The notes beneath the pieces are model-generated. The model saw only the letters and a list, made by a program, of their open reading frames with translations, made no database searches and was not told the DNA's origin. From an uncultured Clostridia bacterium (GTDB taxonomy: Bacteria > Bacillota > Clostridia > Lachnospirales > Lachnospiraceae): 7,663 bases of DNA. This document shows positions 1 through 6,736 of this stretch, one piece after another (the first letter of the stretch is position 1; the number at the start of each line of letters is the position of its first letter). The translations under genes and the position numbers were made by a program. Location of the stretch: positions 1-7,663 of the forward strand of contig CAMJIC010000118.1 of the NCBI GenBank assembly GCA_946405675.1, given 5' to 3'.

Positions 1-867
1 GGTCAGGTGGGTGCCGCCCTCCGCGTTGAAGATATTGTTGCAGAAGCCAAGTACATTTTCATGAAACTCATTGACATACTGGACCGCGATCTCCACCTGG
101 ATCTGGTCACTCTCTCCCTTGATATAGATGGGCTCACAGACGGCTTCCTTATTCTTGTTCAGATCCTTGATGAACCCGAGGATGCCGTCCGGTTCATGGA
201 ACACTGCCTCATAATCCCGGCCCTCCCTAAGATCCCGGAAAACGATGGTCAGCTCCGGGTTCAGGTACGCGGTCTCATGAAGGCGGTTCTGGATGTCTGT
301 GGAGGAAAACCGTGTCGTCTGGGTGAAAATGTCCCCGTCCGGCAGGAAAGAGATGCAGGTTCCCGTCTCCTTCGTTTTCCCGATGACGGGGAGCAGCCCA
401 TTCTCCAGCTCCAGGTCAGGCTTCCCCTTTTTGTACCGGTCATGGTAGATCCTGCCGTCCAGCCGCACCTGTACATCCATCCAGGAAGACAGGGCATTCA
501 CAACAGAGGAACCGACTCCGTGCAGCCCGCCGGAGGTACGGTAAGCGCCTTCATCAAATTTTCCTCCTGCGTGAAGGGTCGTGAATACGACCCGCTCCGC
601 GGAAACACCCTGTTTATGCATCCCGACCGGAATCCCTCTTCCGTCATCGGAAACAGTCGCGCTTCCGTCATCATTCAAGGTGACGTGGATCGTCGTGCAG
701 TAGCCTGCAAGATGTTCATCCACTGAGTTGTCAACAATTTCATAGACCAGGTGGTTCAGGCCTTTCCGGGAGGTGCTCCCGATATACATGCCGGGTCTCT
801 TACGCACCGCCTCAAGTCCTTCCAGGACGGTGATCGAGTCGGCGTCATATGCTTTTTTCGGTGCCAT
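1..867 (-). CDS. parE: Type IIA DNA topoisomerase ATPase subunit (ParE/GyrB-like), N-terminal part, cut by window edge
   Basis: This is the ATP-driven B subunit of a type IIA topoisomerase (topoisomerase IV or gyrase), which passes one duplex through another to unlink or supercoil chromosomal DNA. The visible 289 residues cover the GHKL ATPase domain and the start of the transducer domain. Seen motifs: VLEGLEAVRKRPGMYIG at about 14-30; EIVDNSVDE at 43-51, with Glu43 (catalytic base) and Asn47 (Mg binding); DDGRGIP at 74-80; TTLHAGGKF at 96-104; the ATP-lid glycine motif GGLHGVGSSVVNALS at 113-127; and a GT motif at 169-170. The ATG at 867 is chosen because AAGGAG lies 6 nt upstream. The gene starts 24 nt after topB and probably shares its transcript. 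ParE is preferred over GyrB because the usual recF/oriC neighbours of gyrB are absent, but the N-terminal domain alone does not settle this. The C-terminal Toprim region lies outside the window. Confidence 0.9.
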   Translation of the reverse strand, partial: MAPKKAYDADSITVLEGLEAVRKRPGMYIGSTSRKGLNHLVYEIVDNSVDEHLAGYCTTIHVTLNDDGSATVSDDGRGIPVGMHKQGVSAERVVFTTLHAGGKFDEGAYRTSGGLHGVGSSVVNALSSWMDVQVRLDGRIYHDRYKKGKPDLELENGLLPVIGKTKETGTCISFLPDGDIFTQTTRFSSTDIQNRLHETAYLNPELTIVFRDLREGRDYEAVFHEPDGILGFIKDLNKNKEAVCEPIYIKGESDQIQVEIAVQYVNEFHENVLGFCNNIFNAEGGTHLT

Positions 868-873
868 TCAGGA

Positions 874-879
874 CTCCTT
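874..879 (-). promoter_or_regulatory. Ribosome binding site of parE
   Basis: AAGGAG on the minus strand is followed by a 6-nt spacer and the ATG at 867. It lies inside the 24-nt gap after the topB stop codon, and no promoter fits there. This supports translation of parE from a topB-parE transcript and fixes the parE start. Confidence 0.75.
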
Positions 880-891
880 ATGATGTCATTC

Positions 892-2991
892 TCAACCCTG
901 CTTTTGCGCAGCGTTTTTTGCTTTTCCCCGTCTTTTCGCGCTCTGTCCGGAAGATTTTTTTGTACTGCCGGATCCGGACTTGTCCGGATAGAACCGCGCA
1001 GCCTGCTGATACATGGGAAGAAGCCTGCTTGCGTTTGGCGTCGTCTTGACCTGGTTCGTGAATTTCGCGACATACGAAGAGAGCTTCTGCATGTATTCGT
1101 CCGAGGTGACGGATCCGTCCACCACATAATTCAATCCCTTTTCCCAGCTTGCCGTAAAGGCCGGGCTGAGCAGGGCGCTGATGCTGCAGCGGACCGTGTC
1201 GCAGATCATCTCCCCCAGCAAAGTCGGCGTAAGGATCTGCGTTTTTTTGTTCAATGAGATATACTGGTTTTTTTCAAGCTTTTTCAGAATTTCAGCCCTG
1301 GTCGAGCTGGTTCCGATTCCCGTTGTCTTGATCTGTTCCCTGAGTTCCTCGTCCTCGATCAGCTGTCCCGCATTTTCCATCGCCAGTATGATGGAACCGG
1401 AGTTATAACGCTTGGGAGGCGAGGTCTTTCCTTCCCGGATCTCAAAGCGGTCAATGGCAACGACAGCTCCTTTTTTCAGCTTTTCCAGACGCGCAATCAA
1501 CTCCGGATCCAGCCTGCTCTCCTCGGATGAATTCTCTTTTGAATTCTCTTTCTGGGCCTGGGCGGACTCCTTTTCAGGCTTTTTCATGACCGCAAGGTAT
1601 CCCTCCTCCTGCAGGATGCGGAAGGAAGCAAAGAACCGTTCCTTCCCATACAGAAGGGTAAGGCTGATCTTCCTGTACTGGGCGGGGGGATAAAAGATAC
1701 CTAAGAAGCGCTTTACGATCTGGCAGTATACGCCGTAGCTGAGGGAAGACAGGCTTTTCACAGCCTGCGTCTGCCCTGTGGGAATAATGGCATAGTGATC
1801 CGTGATCTGTGCATCGTTGACATACCGGGTTTTCGCGATCGTCTTCCAGCTTCCTTGCTCCATGGCGCTCTGCGCATAGGATGCTGCGCTCTCAAAGCGT
1901 GTCAGCCCTTGTATGTTCCGGCTGATCTCCTTCGTAATCGCCGTAGACAAAACCCTGGCATCCGTCCTCGGATAAGTCGTAAGCTTTTTCTCATACAGTT
2001 CCTGGGCGATGGCAAGCGTCTGGTCCGGACTGATCTTGAACATGCGGCTGCAGTCATTCTGAAGCTCCGCCAGATTATACAGAAGAGGCGGATTCTTCTT
2101 CTCGGTCTTCCTTGAGATCTCCAGGACACGGGCTTCCCATGGCTTTGGTGCCTGGCTCAGGCTCTGGATCAGCTGCCTGGCATCTTCCTCCTTGAGGAAA
2201 CCATTCTCCTTGTACAGCTTCGGGCTCAGATAGTAATCCGAACCTTCCACAGCGCGCCACTCCGCCTGGATCGACCCGTCCTTTTCCTCTGTCACGGCAA
2301 TCACGCGGTAAAAAGCGGTCTCCGTAAACTGTCTGATCTCCCTTTCCCTTGACACGATCATGCCAAGGACGCAGGTCATGACGCGTCCGACTGACACAAC
2401 GCAATAGCGCTCCTTCAGAAAGGATGCCATGGAATCCCCGTAGCGCAGGGTCAGGGCGCGGGAGAAATTGATCCCCATCAGGTAATCTTCCTTCGCCCGA
2501 AGGTAAGCCGCATCCGAAAGGGTGTCATATGCGCTGATCGGCTTCGCTTCCCGGATCCCCCTGCGGATCTCTTCATCGGTCTGGGAATCGATCCAGACGC
2601 GCCGCTCCTCCTTCCCCTTCACGCCGGCTTCCTGCCGGACGAGACGGTAAATGTATTCCCCCTCCCGTCCGGAGTCGGTGCAGACATAGATCGTCTCCAC
2701 GTCAGGACGGGTCAGGAGCTTTTTCACGATGGAAAACTGCTTCGCGCTGGAGCGGATCACCTCATACCGGAAATGTTCTGGGAGGAAAGGAAGGGTGGAA
2801 AAGCTCCACCTTCTGTACTCTTCGCCATACGCATCCGGATAGCTCATAGAGATCAGATGGCCGACACACCATGTGATAACGGTGCGGTCGGATTCCAGGA
2901 AACCGTCGCCCCGCCTCATATTTTCTCCGAGCGCAGCCGCAAACGCCTGCGCAACGCTTGGTTTTTCAGCAATAAAAAGTGATTTTCCCAT
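892..2991 (-). CDS. topB: DNA topoisomerase III (type IA)
   Basis: A 699-residue type IA topoisomerase that cuts one DNA strand through a 5'-phosphotyrosine and relaxes or decatenates DNA in the cytoplasm. The N-terminal Toprim domain shows IAEKPSVAQ at 7-15 with Glu9, and the acidic motif TDSGREGE at 105-112. The catalytic tyrosine is Tyr340 in TTYPRTDARVLS. The motif GIGTSSTRAEILKKL at 558-572 matches the conserved GIGTPATRA-type segment of the family. Asp106 and Glu110 are present, but the second Asp of the usual DxD is Gly108. No C-terminal zinc-finger cysteines are seen. The protein ends in a Ser/Gly/Lys/Arg-rich basic tail at about 671-699, which could contact DNA, and has a charged low-complexity linker at about 472-492. 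The ATG at 2991 has AAGGG about 7 nt upstream. It is followed closely by parE and preceded by asd 127 nt upstream on the same strand, with a stem-loop between. Confidence 0.95.
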   Translation of the reverse strand: MGKSLFIAEKPSVAQAFAAALGENMRRGDGFLESDRTVITWCVGHLISMSYPDAYGEEYRRWSFSTLPFLPEHFRYEVIRSSAKQFSIVKKLLTRPDVETIYVCTDSGREGEYIYRLVRQEAGVKGKEERRVWIDSQTDEEIRRGIREAKPISAYDTLSDAAYLRAKEDYLMGINFSRALTLRYGDSMASFLKERYCVVSVGRVMTCVLGMIVSREREIRQFTETAFYRVIAVTEEKDGSIQAEWRAVEGSDYYLSPKLYKENGFLKEEDARQLIQSLSQAPKPWEARVLEISRKTEKKNPPLLYNLAELQNDCSRMFKISPDQTLAIAQELYEKKLTTYPRTDARVLSTAITKEISRNIQGLTRFESAASYAQSAMEQGSWKTIAKTRYVNDAQITDHYAIIPTGQTQAVKSLSSLSYGVYCQIVKRFLGIFYPPAQYRKISLTLLYGKERFFASFRILQEEGYLAVMKKPEKESAQAQKENSKENSSEESRLDPELIARLEKLKKGAVVAIDRFEIREGKTSPPKRYNSGSIILAMENAGQLIEDEELREQIKTTGIGTSSTRAEILKKLEKNQYISLNKKTQILTPTLLGEMICDTVRCSISALLSPAFTASWEKGLNYVVDGSVTSDEYMQKLSSYVAKFTNQVKTTPNASRLLPMYQQAARFYPDKSGSGSTKKSSGQSAKRRGKAKNAAQKQG

Positions 2992-3020
2992 TCCATTCCC
3001 TTTTCGTTCTCGTTACAAGC

Positions 3021-3060
3021 CATACCCACGCCTGCTCCAGCAGGACAGCCTGTGGGTATG
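3021..3060. other. Stem-loop between asd and topB
   Basis: CATACCCAC (3021-3029) is perfectly complementary to GTGGGTATG (3052-3060), a 9-bp outer stem. Inside it a second hairpin forms from CCTGCT (3031-3036) and AGCAGG (3039-3044). The structure lies 58 nt past the asd stop and 29 nt before the topB start. No run of T follows it on the minus strand, so it is not a standard intrinsic terminator. It could be an RNA-processing or mRNA-stability element, or a palindromic intergenic repeat. The other 127-bp gap sequence shows no gene and no clear promoter. Confidence 0.6.
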
Positions 3061-3118
3061 ACTGTAATTTGTTTTCTGCAGCGGACCCGGAAGGGATGAA
3101 AACAAAACCAGGTCCTTA

Positions 3119-4201
3119 TCACTTTTTCTGAATATAACCCATGGAGACAAGGGTCTCGGCACACAGCACCGCACCGCCGGCCGCGCCCCGCAGAGTGTTG
3201 TGCGCAAGCCCGATGAACTTCCAGTCGTAGACTGTATCCGGACGCAGACGGCCGATGGATACGCCCATGCCGCCTTCATAATCAACATCCAGGGCAACCT
3301 GCGGGCGGTTATCCTCCTCGCAGTACTGGATGAACTGCTTCGGGGCGCTGGGAAGTCCCTTCTCCTGCGGATATCCGCGGAAGGATACCAGCTTCTCGAT
3401 CAGCTCCTCCTTGGACGGATTCTTTCTGAACTTCACGAACACGGATGCCGTGTGGCCGTTCAATACCGGGATCCGCACGCACTGGCAGGTAATGAGAGGC
3501 TCCGTGGCGGTAACAATCCTGCTGCCCTCCACGCGCCCGAAGACCTTAAGCGGCTCCTTCTCGCTCTTCTCTTCCTCGCCGCCGATAAACGGGATGACAT
3601 TGCCATTCATCTCCGGCCAGTCGGCAAAGGTCTTTCCGGCACCGGAGATCGCCTGATAGGTACTCGCAACCACCTCATAGGGACCATATTCTTTCCAGGC
3701 TGCAAGAGCCGGGGTATATGCCTGGATCGAGCAGTTCGGCTTGACGGCGATGAAACCCCTCTTCGTACCAAGCCGCCTTTTCTGCGCTTCGATGATGTCA
3801 AAATGCTCCGGATTGATCTCCGGGATCACCATCGGGACATCCTCCGTCCAGCGGTGCGCGCTGTTGTTGGAAACAACCGGAGTCTCTGTCTTCGCAAAAG
3901 CCTCCTCAATGCTGCGGATCTCCTCCTTTGACATATCAACCGCCGAAAAAACCATATCCACACAGGATGCGACCTTCTCCACGTCGTTTACGTTCCGGAC
4001 GACCATGCTGCGCACTTCATCCGGCATCGGCTGGTCCATCTTCCATCTGCCGCCGACCGCCTCCTCATAGGTCTTTCCCTCCGAGCGAGGGCTTGCCGCA
4101 AGCACCTCGATCTGAAACCAGGGATGCCCTGTAAGAAGGGTTACAAACCGCTGGCCAACCATTCCGGTTGCGCCCAATATTCCGACTTTCAGCTTCTCCA
4201 T
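3119..4201 (-). CDS. asd: Aspartate-semialdehyde dehydrogenase, archaeal/fungal class
   Basis: It reduces L-aspartyl-4-phosphate with NADPH to aspartate semialdehyde, the branch point to lysine/diaminopimelate, threonine and methionine. The 360-residue protein starts with the Rossmann motif GILGATGMVGQRF at 7-19. It shows VVSNNSAHR at 109-117, and DVPMVIPEINPEH at 121-133. The catalytic cysteine is Cys157 in KPNCSIQ. Further motifs are AISGAGKT at 184-191, and His250 in RIPVLNGHTASV as the likely acid/base. SNNSAHR and DVPMVIPEINPEH resemble the archaeal/yeast enzymes more than E. coli Asd. The ATG at 4201 is chosen because AAGGAGG sits 8 nt upstream. A longer frame from a TTG at 4276 would begin inside the -35 promoter candidate and adds 25 residues with no family match. 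The gene lies between the MATE transporter gene and topB on the same strand and probably has its own promoter. Confidence 0.95.
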   Translation of the reverse strand: MEKLKVGILGATGMVGQRFVTLLTGHPWFQIEVLAASPRSEGKTYEEAVGGRWKMDQPMPDEVRSMVVRNVNDVEKVASCVDMVFSAVDMSKEEIRSIEEAFAKTETPVVSNNSAHRWTEDVPMVIPEINPEHFDIIEAQKRRLGTKRGFIAVKPNCSIQAYTPALAAWKEYGPYEVVASTYQAISGAGKTFADWPEMNGNVIPFIGGEEEKSEKEPLKVFGRVEGSRIVTATEPLITCQCVRIPVLNGHTASVFVKFRKNPSKEELIEKLVSFRGYPQEKGLPSAPKQFIQYCEEDNRPQVALDVDYEGGMGVSIGRLRPDTVYDWKFIGLAHNTLRGAAGGAVLCAETLVSMGYIQKK

Positions 4202-4209
4202 CGATCTTT

Positions 4210-4216
4210 CCTCCTT
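4210..4216 (-). promoter_or_regulatory. Ribosome binding site of asd
   Basis: A full AAGGAGG on the minus strand with an 8-nt spacer to the ATG at 4201. It decides the start in favour of 4201 over the in-frame TTG at 4276. Confidence 0.85.
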
Positions 4217-4247
4217 ACTTCGTGAAATGCTGGCAATCGTAACCTGA

Positions 4248-4276
4248 AGATTAAAACGATTCTTCCGGTCTGTCAA
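4248..4276 (-). promoter_or_regulatory. Candidate promoter of asd
   Basis: A perfect -35 hexamer TTGACA (minus strand of 4271-4276) is followed after 17 nt by TAATCT (minus strand of 4248-4253), which keeps the most conserved T1, A2 and T6 of the -10. An alternative -10, TTTAAT (4250-4255), has a 15-nt spacer. Transcription would begin around 4240 and leave a leader of about 40 nt, too short for a riboswitch. The -35 overlaps one of three CAAGTCAC/GTGACTTG copies in this gap. Confidence 0.5.
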
Positions 4277-4285
4277 GTCACAGGT

Positions 4286-4344
4286 AACAAGTCACACCCC
4301 CGCCACACCCACAGGCCGGCCCGCTGGCGGGGGCGTGACTTGTT
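4286..4344 (-). terminator. Long GC-rich stem-loop after the MATE gene, possible terminator
   Basis: AACAAGTCAC (4286-4295) pairs with GTGACTTGTT (4335-4344). After one A/C mismatch, CCCCCGCCA (4297-4305) pairs with TGGCGGGGG (4325-4333). The 19-nt loop contains the palindrome GGCCGGCC. The structure begins 4 nt beyond the MATE stop codon and ends just upstream of the asd promoter candidate, the right place to insulate the two genes. No T-run follows, so termination is inferred from position and predicted stability only. Confidence 0.4.
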
Positions 4345-4348
4345 GCAA

Positions 4349-5707
4349 TTATATCTGCCGGGTCAGGTCCTGTACCCACTTATACTTACGGAAGCGGATC
4401 ATCACCCATGGGATCTTTCCGACCTCATCCAGGCAGGTGCAGGAATAAACGGCGAGGACCGGCCAGTGGAAGACAAACGCACCAAGCAATGCCAGCGGGA
4501 TCGCAATCCCCCACATGGAAACAGCAAGGCTGTACATGTCAAACACGGTATCCCCTCCTCCGTCAAGGACGCCATTGATTGTGACCGTGTTCACGCATCT
4601 TCCGATCATATAGAACGCCATGATGACCATCATGCCCGTCAGGTAGCTGTGGGCAGTCTCTGACAGAATGACAAAGGATGTCACAAGGGGTGTCAGGGCA
4701 AGGATGATGGCCGTGGACCCCAGGCCGATCACCCAGGACAGGTTCTTCAGCCGGATCCCGTAGGCTTTGCCTGTATCCAGCCGTCCTGCGCCAAGTTCAT
4801 TTCCCACAAGAATGCCTGCCGCGCCTGCCACTCCGTTGCAGGCACAGCAGATCAGGTCGCGCACGACAGCAGAGACAGAATTGGCAGCGGCGGCATCTGT
4901 TCCCATATGCCCCATGATCGCTGTGTAGGAGGTAAAACCGACTCCCCACAGGAGCGAACCGCCCATCAGCGGCAGGCACTGCCGCGTGAAATCCTTCCTC
5001 AGGAGACGGTTTCCCTTCAGAATATTCAGAAGGGACGGCCTGATATGGCGCTTCCGGGAGGAAACGATCAGGCAAAGCGCCAGCTCGATCACACGTGAGA
5101 TCGTGGTGGCGGTGGCTGCGCCCCGCGATTCCATGCGTGGCGCTCCCAGAAGGCCGAAAATAAAGACTGCGTTCAGCGCGATATTGGAGATTACCGCACT
5201 GCTGCTGACCAGAGCGCTTTCCATCACATGGTCCGATATCTTCAGCATCGTCAGATAACACTGGGAAATCCCGGTCAGAAGGTAAGACCATCCGGCAATC
5301 CTAAGATAGGTGCTGCCGATCCCGATCAGCTGCGCATCATGCGTAAAGATCCGCATCAGAAGATCCGGACACAGCTCGCAGAACGCAAAAAAAAGGAGTG
5401 ACACCCCGCCGCTGAAGCGCAGCATCAGATGAAAAAGTTCCTGCATGGTCTTCCGGTCTCCCTTGCCGAAATACTGCGCGCCAAGGATCGCCCCTGCCCC
5501 AACGATCGCGGAAAGGATCATATTCTGGACAAACTGGATCTGCGTTGCCAGGGAGACCGCCGTCATCTCATTTTGCCCGATCCTGCCCAGCATCAATGCA
5601 TCCGCCGCCGCGACCAAAGCCAGCATCAGGCTTTGAACCGTGATCGGCGCTGCCAGGGAAAACAGCCTCTTATAAAAATGTCTGTCACCATGGTTACTCA
5701 ACACCAT
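4349..5707 (-). CDS. MATE-family multidrug/cation antiporter
   Basis: A 452-residue inner-membrane protein with about 12 hydrophobic segments in two similar halves, as expected for MATE (NorM/DinF-type) transporters that export drugs or metabolites in exchange for Na+ or H+. The N half has FSLAAPITVQSLM at 16-28, a first helix with ADALMLGRIG at 35-44, and GAILGAQYFGKGD at 72-84. The C half repeats this pattern with LPLMGGSLLWGVGF at 245-258 and GILVGNELGAGRLDTGKAYG at 298-317, then INGVLDGGGDT at 377-387. The length is normal and no break is seen. Substrate cannot be read from sequence. The start is uncertain among ATG 5707, GTG 5704 and TTG 5701 (see the ribosome binding site entry). The gene is divergent from the methionine-synthase genes and is followed by a strong stem-loop and then asd. 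Confidence 0.9.
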   Translation of the reverse strand: MVLSNHGDRHFYKRLFSLAAPITVQSLMLALVAAADALMLGRIGQNEMTAVSLATQIQFVQNMILSAIVGAGAILGAQYFGKGDRKTMQELFHLMLRFSGGVSLLFFAFCELCPDLLMRIFTHDAQLIGIGSTYLRIAGWSYLLTGISQCYLTMLKISDHVMESALVSSSAVISNIALNAVFIFGLLGAPRMESRGAATATTISRVIELALCLIVSSRKRHIRPSLLNILKGNRLLRKDFTRQCLPLMGGSLLWGVGFTSYTAIMGHMGTDAAAANSVSAVVRDLICCACNGVAGAAGILVGNELGAGRLDTGKAYGIRLKNLSWVIGLGSTAIILALTPLVTSFVILSETAHSYLTGMMVIMAFYMIGRCVNTVTINGVLDGGGDTVFDMYSLAVSMWGIAIPLALLGAFVFHWPVLAVYSCTCLDEVGKIPWVMIRFRKYKWVQDLTRQI

Positions 5708-5708
5708 A

Positions 5709-5719
5709 CCTCCATCCTC
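5709..5719 (-). promoter_or_regulatory. Two overlapping ribosome binding site candidates of the MATE gene
   Basis: On the minus strand GAGGA (5715-5719) lies 7 nt before ATG 5707, while the stronger GGAGG (5709-5713) lies only 1 nt before that ATG, 4 nt before GTG 5704 and 7 nt before TTG 5701. Spacing alone therefore supports either ATG with the weaker site or TTG with the stronger one. The protein differs by at most two residues. Confidence 0.5.
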
Positions 5720-5807
5720 ATCTATCCGTTTTCACATCATCACTGTTTCAAACCACACAGAAAAGCTGATTCTCTGGTCAATCAAAAGTCTGACTGCATC
5801 ATTTACG

Positions 5808-5856
5808 TTTTCAGACGTCTCCTGCGGTTTCCCAAGTGACTGTGCTGAACAGTTAC
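5808..5856 (+). repeat. 49-bp repeat, copy 1 (upstream of the MetH reactivation gene)
   Basis: This stretch matches 6737-6784 at about 41 of 49 positions, with one 1-nt gap. Shared blocks are ACGTC, TGCGGTTTC, CAAGTGAC and GTGCTGAA, ending in AGTTAC. The last 12 nt, CTGAACAGTTAC (5845-5856), also occur at 5959-5970 and, inverted, at 5939-5950. That shared end suggests this is the terminal part of the same element family as the palindrome at 5939-5970. Confidence 0.75.
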
Positions 5857-5890
5857 AAAACCCTTTTGAAAACAGTAAGTGCAATTTAAC

Positions 5891-5908
5891 ACACCGCCCG
5901 GGCGGTGT
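5891..5908. repeat. 18-bp perfect palindrome
   Basis: ACACCGCCCGGGCGGTGT reads the same on both strands with no central spacer. Shortly downstream CCGCC (5917-5921) could also pair with GGCGG (5901-5905). It could be a dimeric-regulator site or part of a degenerate repeat element. No function can be assigned. Confidence 0.5.
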
Positions 5909-5930
5909 AAATGGCTCCGCCTAAAAAGTA

Positions 5931-5978
5931 CATTCCGCGTAACTGTTCAGAACAGGTTCTGAACAGTTACCATTCCGC
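5931..5978. mobile_element. Possible minimal IS66-like insertion: 32-bp palindrome with 8-bp target duplication
   Basis: Arms GTAACTGTTCAGAAC (5939-5953) and GTTCTGAACAGTTAC (5956-5970) are perfect inverted repeats separated by AG. CATTCCGC lies directly outside both arms (5931-5938 and 5971-5978). Inverted repeats with outer GTAA and 8-bp direct repeats are known traits of IS66-family insertions. Here the two ends abut with nothing between them, so this would be a deletion remnant or a MITE-like unit. A regulator-binding palindrome or an RNA hairpin remains possible, since it ends about 25 bp before a -10-like TATACT. Confidence 0.45.
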
Positions 5979-6037
5979 TTTTCTTCAAAATGTTTTATAC
6001 TGAGCATCAGGACGCGATGTAACAATGAGGGCTTGCC

Positions 6038-6733
6038 ATGATCACCATTGAGCTGAAAACCCTGGATCACCGGAAAATCCTGAACGCATTCCTTTACCAG
6101 GCCGGAGGAAGAGGGTTCCGTTTCGAATCTACGGAACCCTCTGTCCCTGAAGCCCTGGAAAAGCAGATCCTGTCTTGTGAAGAGCAGGTTCTTCGCCTTG
6201 CCCGGCCCCGGGCCGTTTACAGGATCCTTCCGGCTGACGAGATTACCGATGTCCTCGCGGGAAGAGATATCCTGCGTCTTCTTGACGGCTGCAGCAAAGC
6301 TGTCCTGATCGCTATTACGCTTGGAATACAGCTGGAACAAGCGCTGATGAAGGAAGAGATCACCAATATGGGGAACGCATTTCTCCTGGATCTTTGCGCC
6401 TCGGAGGCAGCTGAGGAGGCGGCTGACCAATTCGAGCAAAAGCTGAGGACAAGCCTTCTGCAGGAGGGAAAATACCTGACAAACCGTTTTTCCCCCGGCT
6501 ACGGGGATTACCCGCTTTCCGTACAAAGGCCATTCCTGACACTGCTCAACACACAGCGCATGATCGGACTGACCCTGACAAAGACAAACCTCATGGTGCC
6601 GCGCAAGTCAATCACTGCCATTATGGGAATCTGCGAGATCCCCAAAGCGCCAGTATACGGAAGCTGTGCCTCCTGCCCCCTTATATCCAAATGTTCCTAC
6701 AGGGAGCACAACGAACGCTGTTATATGCAGTGA
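6038..6733 (+). CDS. Stand-alone methionine synthase (MetH) reactivation-domain protein
   Basis: This is the S-adenosylmethionine-binding activation domain that is fused to the C terminus of E. coli MetH. It re-methylates cobalamin after accidental oxidation to cob(II)alamin, using SAM and an electron donor. Here it is a separate 231-residue protein. The signature RFSPGYGDYPLSVQ lies at 150-163, with Arg150, Gly154 and Tyr155 in the SAM-binding motif. It is followed by LMVPRKSITAIMGI at 185-198. The C terminus adds four cysteines spaced C-x2-C-x5-C-x8-C (210, 213, 219, 228), which could bind a metal or Fe-S cluster. The ATG at 6038 is preceded by GAGGG with a 6-nt spacer. metH follows 96 nt downstream on the same strand, strongly supporting a partner role. 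TATACT at 5996-6001 may be its -10. Confidence 0.88.
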   Translation: MITIELKTLDHRKILNAFLYQAGGRGFRFESTEPSVPEALEKQILSCEEQVLRLARPRAVYRILPADEITDVLAGRDILRLLDGCSKAVLIAITLGIQLEQALMKEEITNMGNAFLLDLCASEAAEEAADQFEQKLRTSLLQEGKYLTNRFSPGYGDYPLSVQRPFLTLLNTQRMIGLTLTKTNLMVPRKSITAIMGICEIPKAPVYGSCASCPLISKCSYREHNERCYMQ

Positions 6734-6736
6734 GAC

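Larger units (their letters stand above)
5708..6037. other. Divergent intergenic region, 330 bp, no gene
   Basis: This region separates the MATE gene (leftward) from the methionine-synthase genes (rightward). No coding frame with a ribosome binding site is apparent. It contains one copy of a 49-bp repeat (5808-5856), an 18-bp perfect palindrome (5891-5908), and a 32-bp palindrome with flanking 8-bp direct repeats (5931-5978). A -10-like TATACT (5996-6001) precedes the rightward gene, without a good -35. No clear promoter for the MATE gene was found. Confidence 0.7.

Noticed and set aside
7..726. Long open frame on the plus strand
   Set aside because: It lies antisense to parE, which has full family motifs and a good ribosome binding site; the plus-strand protein shows no recognisable features.
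4202..4276. N-terminal extension of asd by 25 residues from a TTG
   Set aside because: The TTG is part of a perfect TTGACA -35, the extension has no family similarity, and AAGGAGG precedes the ATG at 4201.
5817..5824. CAGGAGAC on the minus strand, resembling the core of the B12 box of cobalamin riboswitches, close to methionine-synthase genes
   Set aside because: It points toward the MATE gene, not metH, and the other conserved parts of the cobalamin aptamer were not found around it.
5921..6526. Open frame of 201 codons on the minus strand
   Set aside because: It is antisense to the MetH reactivation gene, whose motifs are clear, and covers the palindrome in its upstream region.
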